Under the pieces are notes generated by a model, which worked only from the letters and a program-made list of their open reading frames with translations, ran no database searches and was not told the DNA's origin. DNA of 64,000 bases. Origin: Archangium violaceum (GTDB taxonomy: Bacteria; Myxococcota; Myxococcia; Myxococcales; Myxococcaceae). The stretch is from the NCBI RefSeq assembly GCF_016887565.1, contig NZ_CP069396.1, forward strand, positions 12,568,001 to 12,632,000, in the 5' to 3' direction. How positions within the stretch are numbered: the stretch's first letter is position 1; each line of letters opens with the position of its first letter. Shown here piece after piece: positions 38,326 to 45,530 of this stretch. Position numbers and translations under genes: made by a program.

Positions 38326-40413
38326 ATGCCGGATGTAAACGGATCGGAATCTGTCGAGACACTGCTGAGCCAGCCGGGCCTCCTCGGGTCGGTCCTCGAC
38401 GGCGTGGCGGAGAGCGTCATCATCCGTGACCTGAGCGGCCGCATCCTGCTGTGGAACAAGGCATCCGAGGCGCTCTACGGCTTCCCGCGCGACGCCATGC
38501 TGGGCCGCAACCTCCATGACAGCCTCAGTGCCCATCACCCGACCACCCTCGTGGGCCTCGAGCGACACCTGCTCGAACAGGGTCACTGGGAAGGTGAGCT
38601 GAAACGGACCACCGCGTCCGGCGAGGACAAGCGCGTCGAGCTCAAGTGGACGGTGCTGCGCGGCCCCGAAGGCCAGCCGGTGTCGATCATCGAGTACGGC
38701 CGCGACCTCACCCGCTTGAGCGATATCGAGGTCGAATCCCGGCTGCAGGCGCACCGCTACCGCAACCTGTTCCAGGCCATGGCTGCGTCATTCTGGGAGC
38801 TCGATTTCTCGGAGGTGCGCAAGATGCTGGCCCGGCTCGTCCACGAAGGCGTCGTGGACTTCCGCGGCTACTTCGAGGCACATCCCGAATTCATCGACGC
38901 CGCCATCACCGCGACGCGCGTGGTCGATGTCAACGACAAGACCGTGATGCTGTTTGGTGCCAGGCGGCGCGAGGAGCTCATCGGCGGCACGGTCCATCCG
39001 TTCTGGCCGCCAGAAAGCCGACAGGTCTATGCCGAGAGCCTGCTGGCTTCGATACACCACCTGCCCAACCTGTCGCGGGAGACGCGCCTCGCCACGCTCG
39101 ACGGCCGGATGATCGATGCCCTGTTCACCGTCTGCTGGCCATCGGGCCACCATGGGCAAGGCACGGTCCTGGTCGGCATCATCGACATCTCCGACCGGGT
39201 GACGGCGGCGCAGGAGGTACGCGCCAGCGAGCTGCGCTATCGAAAACTCTTCCAGGCCATGTCGACGGCGCTGTTCCAGCTCGACTTCACGCGCCAGCGC
39301 GAGCTGCTCGCCGATCTGGCGGCGCGCGGCATCGAGGACATCGCCGCCTACGTCGACAGCGAGCCCGGGTTCCTGCCCACCTATATGGACGCCATGACCA
39401 TTGGCGACGTCAACGAAGCGGCGGTGCGCATCATGGGCGCCAGGGACCGCTCGGGGCTGATCGGCCAACCGGTGACGCGCTTCTGGCCACCGTCGTCCTA
39501 TCCGGTCATCCGGCGTGCGATGCTCTCCAGCTTGCGGAAGAATGTCACCTTCGAGGAGGAAACCGTCAATTACCGGCTGGATGGCCGGGAGATCAACACG
39601 CTGCTCACCATCAGCGCCTCGCCCGAGCTGCGGGCGCGCAACATGGTGCTGGTCGGCTTGACCGACATCACCGAGCGCGTGGCGGCACAGAAGGCCTTGC
39701 GGCAATTGCAGAGCGAGTTCGCCCATGCCTCGCGCCTGTCGATGCTCGGAGAGCTGACGGCGTCGATCGCTCACGAGGTGAATCAACCCCTGGCCGCCAT
39801 CGCCGCCAATGGCGCGGCGGCGGTGCGCTGGCTGTCACGGCCCGAGCCGGATCTCGACGAGGTGCGCACCATCAACGCCCACATGGTCAGCGACGCGAAG
39901 CGCGCGGCCGACATCATCGCCCGCCTCCGTGCCATGGCCTCGAACAAGGCCGCGGAACGGCAGCGCCTGTCGCCCCACCAGGTCGTCCAGGAGGCCGTCC
40001 GGTTCCTGCATCACGAGCTGATGACCCATGAGGTCGACCTGCACCTCGAGCTCGCCGACGACCTGCCGGACATCGAGGCGGACCGCGTGCAGATTCAGCA
40101 GATCGTCGTCAACCTGGCGCTCAACGCCATGCAGGAAATGAAGCGCGCCCGCTGCCCGCGGCCGCGGCTGAAGCTGATCGCCCTGGCCAGCGATGGCGAC
40201 ATGCGCTTCGAGCTCGAGGATTCGGGGCCAGGCATCCCGCCGGAACACCAGGACCGGCTCTTCCAGAGTTTCTTCACCACCAAGGCGACCGGTCTCGGCC
40301 TGGGGCTGTCGATCTGCCGCAACATCATCGAGGCGCACGGCGGTCGCATCTGGGCGGAGAGCATCCCGTCCGGCGGAGCGCGCTTCATCTTCACCCTGCC
40401 ATTCGCGCGGTAG
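38326..40413 (+). CDS. PAS-domain sensor histidine kinase (cytoplasmic)
   Basis: 695 aa, no membrane segment. PAS-like domain near 20-135 (VIIRDLSGRILLWNKASEAL, then GREL-type loop), two further PAS-like/repeat domains at about 145-285 and 305-430 that resemble each other (RYRNLFQAMAASFWELDF and RYRKLFQAMSTALFQLDF), then HisKA with His483 in SIAHEVNQPLAAIAAN, N-box VVNLALNAMQEM, DSGPGIPPEH, and GLGLGLSICR. The HEVNQPL box is the one seen in FixL-type kinases. Expected to phosphorylate the two upstream receivers. The duplicated central domain suggests internal duplication. ATG 38326 is weakly supported. Confidence 0.93.
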   Translation: MPDVNGSESVETLLSQPGLLGSVLDGVAESVIIRDLSGRILLWNKASEALYGFPRDAMLGRNLHDSLSAHHPTTLVGLERHLLEQGHWEGELKRTTASGEDKRVELKWTVLRGPEGQPVSIIEYGRDLTRLSDIEVESRLQAHRYRNLFQAMAASFWELDFSEVRKMLARLVHEGVVDFRGYFEAHPEFIDAAITATRVVDVNDKTVMLFGARRREELIGGTVHPFWPPESRQVYAESLLASIHHLPNLSRETRLATLDGRMIDALFTVCWPSGHHGQGTVLVGIIDISDRVTAAQEVRASELRYRKLFQAMSTALFQLDFTRQRELLADLAARGIEDIAAYVDSEPGFLPTYMDAMTIGDVNEAAVRIMGARDRSGLIGQPVTRFWPPSSYPVIRRAMLSSLRKNVTFEEETVNYRLDGREINTLLTISASPELRARNMVLVGLTDITERVAAQKALRQLQSEFAHASRLSMLGELTASIAHEVNQPLAAIAANGAAAVRWLSRPEPDLDEVRTINAHMVSDAKRAADIIARLRAMASNKAAERQRLSPHQVVQEAVRFLHHELMTHEVDLHLELADDLPDIEADRVQIQQIVVNLALNAMQEMKRARCPRPRLKLIALASDGDMRFELEDSGPGIPPEHQDRLFQSFFTTKATGLGLGLSICRNIIEAHGGRIWAESIPSGGARFIFTLPFAR

Positions 40414-40448
40414 AAAAGGCCGCGCGGAAGGGGGAAACCCGCGTGGCC
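40414..40448 (-). terminator. Rho-independent-like terminator for the minus-strand hydrolase
   Basis: A 10-bp stem with one G-U pair (40418-40427 against 40439-40448, 11-nt loop) followed on the minus strand by TTTT (40414-40417). It lies between the convergent histidine kinase and hydrolase genes and fits termination of the latter. Confidence 0.6.
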
Positions 40449-40472
40449 AGTCGAGCAAACGGGGGAAGCGTC

Positions 40473-41348
40473 CTACCCCTGGATGAAGGCCAGCAGGTCG
40501 CGATTGATGACGTCCTTGTTGACCGAGCACATGCCGTGGCTGAAGCCCGGATAGCTCTTCAGCTTCGCGCCCTTCACCAGGGAGGCCACGAGCTTCGCCG
40601 AGCCGTCGATCGGCACGATCTGGTCGTCGTCACCATGCATCACCAGGGTCGGCACGTCGAACCTGGCGAGATCGGCGCGGAAGTCTGTCTCCGAGAAGGC
40701 CTTGATACAGTCGTATTCGGCCTTCAGCCCGCCCATCATGCCCTGCATCCAGAAGCTGTCGCGCAGACCTTCCGAGACCTTCACGCCTGGACGGTTGAAG
40801 CCGTAGAACGCCATGGTCAGCTCCTTGAAGAAGGCGGAGCGGTCACCGAGCACCCCGGCCCGGATGCCGTCGAAGACCTCGATGGGCAGGCCGTTGGGGT
40901 GCCAGTCGGTCTTGAGCATGATCGGTGGCACGGCGCCGATGAGCACGGCCTTGGCGACGCGCGAGGTGCCATGGCGGCCAATATAGCGCGTCACTTCGCC
41001 GCCACCTGTCGAATGGCCGACATGGACGGCCTTCTCAAGATCGAGCGCGGCGGTCAGCTGGGCGAGATCATCCGCATAGGTGTCCATGTCGTGGCCGTCC
41101 CAGGGCTGCGACGAACGGCCGTGGCCGCGGCGGTCATGGGCGATGGTGCGGTAGCCATGCGATGACAGGAACAGCATCTGGTCCTCCCAGGCATCGGCGG
41201 TCAGGGGCCAGCCGTGCGAGAAGACGATGGGCTTGCCGTCCTTCGGGCCCCAGTCCTTGAAGTAGATCTGGGTGCCATCCCGGGTGGTGAGATAGCTGCC
41301 GGTGATCTTTCCAGCTCGATCGGCGATGGGCGGGGATTGGATGCTCAT
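40473..41348 (-). CDS. Alpha/beta hydrolase, non-haem chloroperoxidase-like
   Basis: 291 aa. Reads [20 protein letters not shown], nucleophile [24 protein letters not shown], and final His in GFSHGMCS. This is the cofactor-free chloroperoxidase/arylesterase pattern. Native substrate unknown. ATG 41348 is preceded by AGAAGGGAAT. Divergent from the second hydrolase with a half-conserved CATACC site between them, 92 nt from this start. Terminated by the hairpin at its 3' end. Confidence 0.92.
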   Translation of the reverse strand: MSIQSPPIADRAGKITGSYLTTRDGTQIYFKDWGPKDGKPIVFSHGWPLTADAWEDQMLFLSSHGYRTIAHDRRGHGRSSQPWDGHDMDTYADDLAQLTAALDLEKAVHVGHSTGGGEVTRYIGRHGTSRVAKAVLIGAVPPIMLKTDWHPNGLPIEVFDGIRAGVLGDRSAFFKELTMAFYGFNRPGVKVSEGLRDSFWMQGMMGGLKAEYDCIKAFSETDFRADLARFDVPTLVMHGDDDQIVPIDGSAKLVASLVKGAKLKSYPGFSHGMCSVNKDVINRDLLAFIQG

Positions 41349-41439
41349 GGAAAATTCCCTTCTGCGTGGGTGGATCTGACGGAGGCCAACATGCACCTCG
41401 GGTTTTCGACCCGCCACTGTACGGGGGTTTGGACATCCC

Positions 41440-41453
41440 CATACCAAGGTTTA
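41440..41453. promoter_or_regulatory. CATACC-AA-GGTTTA site between divergent hydrolases
   Basis: First arm is identical to the site before the FixJ-type regulator; second arm matches 4 of 6 (GGTTTA versus GGTATG). It lies 92 nt before the minus-strand and 76 nt before the plus-strand hydrolase start, a position suited to activation of both. Confidence 0.45.
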
Positions 41454-41529
41454 GGTCGACTGGCCCGATCGTACAAAAGACGACGCCAAAGCCAGTCGCC
41501 ATAATCACTTTCCAGAAAGGTCTTCCCCC

Positions 41530-42384
41530 ATGAATGCCCCCGTCCATACCGCCGTCAATACGCCCACCCGCTTCGCCGAGGTGAAGGGCCGCCGCCTCGC
41601 CTATCGTGACATCGGCCAGGGTGTGCCCATCATCCTGTGCCTGCGGTTCCGCGGTGTTCTCGACTCGTGGGACCCGGCCTTTCTCGATGCGCTGGCGGCC
41701 CACCACCGCGTCATCACCTTCGACTATTCCGGCCTCGGCCAGTCGACCGGCGAGCCCAGCTATGTGCGCAAGAAGATGGCGCAAGACGCCATCGACCTGG
41801 CCGACGCGCTTGGCCTCGAGCGCTTCGTCATCGGCGGCTGGTCGCTGGGTGGCATCGCGGCGCAGGTGGTGACGCGCCTGCACCCCGAGCGCATCCTCAA
41901 CACCGTCCTGATCGGCACCACACCGCCGGGCAAGATGCGCGTCGGGCCGAAGCCGATCTTCTTCGAACGCGCCTTGAAGCCGGTGAACGACCTGGACGAC
42001 GAAGTCGTGCTGTTCTTCCATCCGGATTCGCAGAAATCCCGCGCCGCCGCGCTGGCTTCGCACAACCGGATCGCGGCGCGCACCACGGACCTCAGCCCGG
42101 CAATTCCGATCGGTACCGTCTTGAAAATGCTGGCCGAGTCCAAGGGCGAGGACTCCTTCGTCGATGACAACGGCTACCGCGATTTCCTCAAGACGACCGA
42201 CATCCCCACCCTGGTCATCTCCGGAGATCAGGAGATCATCTTTCCGGTCGAGAACTGGTTCGACCTGACGCCGCAGACGAAATCGGTGCACCTGATGGTG
42301 TTCCCGCAGATGGGTCACGGCCCGCAGCACGAAGCGCCGCAGCTCTGCGCCGACCTGATCACCAGCTTCATCAGGAATGGATGA
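41530..42384 (+). CDS. Alpha/beta hydrolase
   Basis: 284 aa. RRLAYRDIGQGVPIILCLRF with oxyanion region RGVLDSWDPAFLDAL, the FDYSGLGQSTG strand, nucleophile elbow GGWSLGG (Ser near 119), Asp in ISGDQEIIFP and final His in MGHGPQHE. A haloperoxidase/esterase-like member. ATG 41530 has AGAAAGG about 9 nt upstream. Divergent from the first hydrolase and convergent with the dehydrogenase, 10 nt away. Confidence 0.9.
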   Translation: MNAPVHTAVNTPTRFAEVKGRRLAYRDIGQGVPIILCLRFRGVLDSWDPAFLDALAAHHRVITFDYSGLGQSTGEPSYVRKKMAQDAIDLADALGLERFVIGGWSLGGIAAQVVTRLHPERILNTVLIGTTPPGKMRVGPKPIFFERALKPVNDLDDEVVLFFHPDSQKSRAAALASHNRIAARTTDLSPAIPIGTVLKMLAESKGEDSFVDDNGYRDFLKTTDIPTLVISGDQEIIFPVENWFDLTPQTKSVHLMVFPQMGHGPQHEAPQLCADLITSFIRNG

Positions 42385-42394
42385 ATGACCCGCG

Positions 42395-43135
42395 TCAGAT
42401 GATTCCGCCGTTGGCGCGCAGGACCTGTCCGTTGACCCAGCCCGCGTCCGGGCCAGCCAGGAAGGCGACCGTGGCGGCGATGTCCTCGGGCTGGCCCAGG
42501 CGCTCCAGCGGCGCCAGTTTCGCCAGGCGTTCGACCACGTCCCGCGGCTTGCCCTTCAGGAAGAGATCGGTGGCGGTGGGGCCAGGGGCGACCGCGTTGA
42601 CCGTGATGTCGCGTCCTCGCAGCTCCTTGGCGAGCACGCTCGTCATGGCCTCGACCCCCGCCTTGGTGGCGGCGTAGACGGCGTAGGTCGGCTGCAGCAG
42701 CCCCACCACACTCGACGAGAAGTTGATGATGCGCCCGCCCGTGCGCAGCCGGGTGGCGGCCTCGCGCAGGGTGTTGAACGTGCCCTTGAGGTTGACGGCG
42801 ATCTGTCGGTCGAAGCTGGCGTCATCCGTGTCGGCGACGCTGGACAGATTCATGATGCCGGCGTTGTTGACCAGCACGTCCACCCCGCCGAAGGCCGTCT
42901 CCGCCGCGTCGAAGAGGCGCCGGACGTCCTCGCGCTGACTGACGTCCGCCTTCGCAGCCAACGCCTGGCCTCCGGCCTGCTGGATCTTGCGGACGAGGGC
43001 CTCGGCCGGCGCGGCGCTCTCGGCGTAGTTGACGATCACCGCGAAGCCGTCGCGGGCCAGTCGCTCGGCGATGGCCGCGCCAATTCCGCGCGAAGCGCCC
43101 GTGACCAGGGCCACCTTCTGATTCTGTGTGTTCAT
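42395..43135 (-). CDS. Short-chain dehydrogenase/reductase
   Basis: 246 aa SDR. NAD(P) motif TGASRGIG at 12-19, catalytic Tyr/Lys in YAVYAATKAGVEAM, NNAG in VLVNNAGIMNL and the VAPGPTATDLF loop. Classical SDR, probably NADP-using (Arg after the Gly motif); substrate unknown. ATG 43135 is preceded by GGGAGAGA. It is the last gene of the hydrolase/two-component block. Confidence 0.93.
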   Translation of the reverse strand: MNTQNQKVALVTGASRGIGAAIAERLARDGFAVIVNYAESAAPAEALVRKIQQAGGQALAAKADVSQREDVRRLFDAAETAFGGVDVLVNNAGIMNLSSVADTDDASFDRQIAVNLKGTFNTLREAATRLRTGGRIINFSSSVVGLLQPTYAVYAATKAGVEAMTSVLAKELRGRDITVNAVAPGPTATDLFLKGKPRDVVERLAKLAPLERLGQPEDIAATVAFLAGPDAGWVNGQVLRANGGII

Positions 43136-43292
43136 GGTGTCTCTCCCGGCCGGCTTCGTCGTTGCCGGCATGGAGAGAACATGCCCCTTCTCCCTCGCTG
43201 GATCATCTGGGATGGGCTGCCATCACTATTCAGAAAACGCGAACAGTGCGGGGGCCAGGACAGGCCGTTTGGACGTCCGCTCCCCAGACGCC

Positions 43293-44090
43293 CTACCCTC
43301 GAGCCGACGCGAACGAGGCCAGGCGCTCGCGGATGATGCGCGCGGCCTGCTCCGGGTAGGCAGGCAGCCTGCCGCGCAGGTGCGCCTCGGCCAGGGCCAG
43401 CATCTCGGTCGCCGCGGCTATCGGCTCCAGCAGCAGGAGCCGGTTGAGCCGCGCGCCCAGCTCCGGGAAGACCCGTTCGACCCGGCGGAAGGGGTCGAGG
43501 TTGTCCAGCAGCCCCGTGTCACCCTCCACACCAGGGAGACCCTGGACCAGGAGCGTCAGGAGCTCATCCAGCGCATAGGTCTTGATGAAGCGATGGCCGC
43601 TGAGGATCTCTCCTCGTGCGCAGCGCGCCGCTCCCAGCAACAGGTGGAAGAAGAACAACTCCAGCTCGCGCGGGAGATCCACCGTCCGTGCCGCGCTCTG
43701 TTGCTGGATTCTCGCCAGTGCTTGCGCAACACCGCCGGAGCGCTCGAACAGCACGCGGTAGTCATTGACCCTGGCCAGGAACAGCTCCTGCTCGTCGAAG
43801 ATGGCGAACTCGAGCACGTGCCCGTCGTCGTACAGCACCTTGAGGCCGTGCGCCGTCTCCCGCACGCGCAGGGCGATACGCCCGGCCTCCGGCAGCCATG
43901 ACACATCCTGCCGGAACTGCTCCTGCACTCCAGGGACGGTGATCACGAAGAAGTCGTGGTCCGACCACTCGTCCGGAACGCGGCGCACCTCCGCCATGGA
44001 ACCCAGCGCGACGAGCGCCAGGACGCGCGGGTCGGATTCCAGGCGGACCCGCAGGTCCTGGGTGAACTGGTGGTAGGCGTCCAGGTGCAT
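43293..44090 (-). CDS. Nucleotidyltransferase-like protein (ANT(6)/AadS style)
   Basis: 265 aa. N-terminal pol-beta-type fold with GSMAEVRR (GS at 30-31) and SDHDFFV (Asp44, Asp46) then an AND region VLEFAIFDEQELFLA. A helical second half follows (LPRELELFFFHLLLGAARC). This resembles streptomycin adenylyltransferases and uncharacterised relatives; resistance should not be assumed. M at 44090 (MHLDAYHQF) has GGAG 5-8 nt upstream; a longer in-frame start is possible. The 156 nt upstream of the dehydrogenase gene separate the two. Confidence 0.75.
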   Translation of the reverse strand: MHLDAYHQFTQDLRVRLESDPRVLALVALGSMAEVRRVPDEWSDHDFFVITVPGVQEQFRQDVSWLPEAGRIALRVRETAHGLKVLYDDGHVLEFAIFDEQELFLARVNDYRVLFERSGGVAQALARIQQQSAARTVDLPRELELFFFHLLLGAARCARGEILSGHRFIKTYALDELLTLLVQGLPGVEGDTGLLDNLDPFRRVERVFPELGARLNRLLLLEPIAAATEMLALAEAHLRGRLPAYPEQAARIIRERLASFASARG

Positions 44091-44167
44091 GGGGAGGCTC
44101 CAGTGAGGAGAGAGCACTGGAGCATAGGACACCGCCAGCTGCCCCATCACCGCTGGCGGGGCACGAA

Positions 44168-44314
44168 TCAGCCCTTCACCACGCCGTCGAAGTCCTCCCA
44201 GCCCGTGTACTTCTGGAAGTCGGCGTGGCGCAGCGCGTGGCGTTGGGGGCCGCAGCCGCAGGTGCCCTCGGGCCCCGCGACCGAGCAGGTGAGGGCCACG
44301 CCCCCCAGGGACAT
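44168..44314 (-). CDS. 48-residue Cys-containing hypothetical protein
   Basis: Not recognised. It reads MSLGGVALTCSVAGPEGTCG and then CGPQRHALRHADFQKY, ending TGWEDFDGVVKG. Three cysteines (one in CGCG) and two His pairs could bind metal. Codon use is in keeping with a real gene (third position almost all G or C), but the frame is short. It divides the 283 nt between the nucleotidyltransferase-like and the PD-(D/E)xK genes and is divergent from the latter. Confidence 0.5.
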   Translation of the reverse strand: MSLGGVALTCSVAGPEGTCGCGPQRHALRHADFQKYTGWEDFDGVVKG

Positions 44315-44373
44315 CCCACAACCCGGGGGCAACGCGGCCAACGCCGAGCGGCCGACGGAGTAAGGTAGGTGGC

Positions 44374-45228
44374 ATGCCGCAGCCGCCGTCCCTCCCCTCC
44401 GCCCGAGACCTGGAGTTGCACGCGGCGGGCGCGCCGCCCGCGCCGAGGACGCTCCTACAGCCCGGTGGCGAGGCCCTGGCCATGCTGGCGCGCCGGGGCT
44501 TCACCGCGACCGTGGCGCCGCTGGACCTGCCCTTCCCCGCCGACCTGGAGGCCCAAGTGGCCGAGCGGCTCTCCGAGCGGCTCGGACACTACGCGTTCCG
44601 CCTCTTCCTGCGCGGCGCCATCCTGCGCCAGGGCCCCTTCACGCCGGAGGACGCCACGCGCTACGTGGATGCCGAGCTGGCCCGGGGCTTCGCGGAGGAG
44701 CTGGTGGCGCTGGACCTGGCGACGCGTGAGGAGGGCGGGCGCTACCGGCTGCTCCACCCGGTGAACAGCTTCGGCGGCACGCTGGAGTGGTACGTGGCGC
44801 GCGAGCTGCGCGGGCGGCTGGGCTTCGACGTGGCGGTGGGTGTGAAGTTCCACGCCCGCGACGTGGGAGGCGACCTGGACGTGGTGGCCGCCGCGGAAGG
44901 CAAGCTGCTCTACCTGGAGATGAAGTCCTCGCCGCCCAAGCACCTGGCGCCGGACGAGGTGGGTGCCTTCTTCCGGCGCGTGCGCACGCTGCGGCCGCAC
45001 CTGGCCCTCTTCGTCATGGACACCGCGCTGCGCCTGTCCGACAAGGTGTTACCGCTGCTCCAGGCCGAGCTGTCCACCCAGCCCCCGCCCGAGCCCCGGC
45101 GCGTGGTGCGCGAGGTGTGGGCCCTCACCCCCTACCTCTACGTCGTCAACGCGCGGCAGGACCTGCTCGGCAACATCGGCGTGGCCATCGCGGAGGGCTT
45201 CCGCGCGCTCGCGCCACCCCCTCCGTGA
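44374..45228 (+). CDS. Hypothetical protein with PD-(D/E)xK nuclease-like core
   Basis: 284 aa. A helical N-terminal half (about 1-135) precedes a core reading FHARDVGGDLDVVAA then LLYLEMKSSPPKHL. The Asp, spaced Glu-x-Lys (DLD...YLEMK) and following Ser match the PD-(D/E)xK fold of restriction-type nucleases and RecB-like proteins. A third strand HLALFVMDTAL and a C-terminal helix follow. Nuclease activity is inference; other holders of this fold are inactive. ATG 44374 has AAGGTAGG upstream. Neighbours do not suggest a defence island. Confidence 0.55.
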   Translation: MPQPPSLPSARDLELHAAGAPPAPRTLLQPGGEALAMLARRGFTATVAPLDLPFPADLEAQVAERLSERLGHYAFRLFLRGAILRQGPFTPEDATRYVDAELARGFAEELVALDLATREEGGRYRLLHPVNSFGGTLEWYVARELRGRLGFDVAVGVKFHARDVGGDLDVVAAAEGKLLYLEMKSSPPKHLAPDEVGAFFRRVRTLRPHLALFVMDTALRLSDKVLPLLQAELSTQPPPEPRRVVREVWALTPYLYVVNARQDLLGNIGVAIAEGFRALAPPPP

Positions 45229-45530
45229 GCGGCCGGCCGCGAGGGTCGGACGAACCGCAGGGGCACGTCGGCTGACACGTCATCGACGCTGGCTGACATG
45301 TCAGAAACGCCGACGACAGGTCCTTTCCCTGGCCGTGGGCCCGAGGAATCGTGGCCAGGAAGGCCTGCTCTCCCTCTGAGCGTGAGGTTGGAGCAGAAAC
45401 CTCCCTTATGAGAGGCATGGTTGTTGCTGAGCCCTGGTCCACGGGGGCCGCACACCTCGATGAGGCACCGTCTTCCCTTCCCAAGGAGACGTGAGTCCCC
45501 CGGTGGCGTTTGCAACCACAGGAAACACAG
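45229..45530. other. 302-nt promoter region upstream of the cytochrome/LodA/LodB operon
   Basis: Non-coding stretch holding a tandem operator-like repeat (45270-45304, separate entry). A further GAGGTT...AACCTC hairpin at about 45382-45401 is present. No gene was found in it. Confidence 0.5.
45270..45304. promoter_or_regulatory. Tandem GGCTGACAYGTCA sites 21 bp apart
   Basis: GGCTGACACGTCA begins at 45270 and GGCTGACATGTCA at 45291; the second extends to the palindrome CTGACATGTCAG. The 21-bp period puts both on the same DNA face, two helical turns apart. Likely binding sites for a dimeric regulator of the downstream operon, though the PD-(D/E)xK gene stops only 41 nt upstream. Confidence 0.5.

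Noticed and set aside
43293-44090. Calling the nucleotidyltransferase-like gene an aminoglycoside resistance gene
   Set aside because: The active-site pattern fits the fold but not a specific resistance enzyme, and no resistance neighbours are present.
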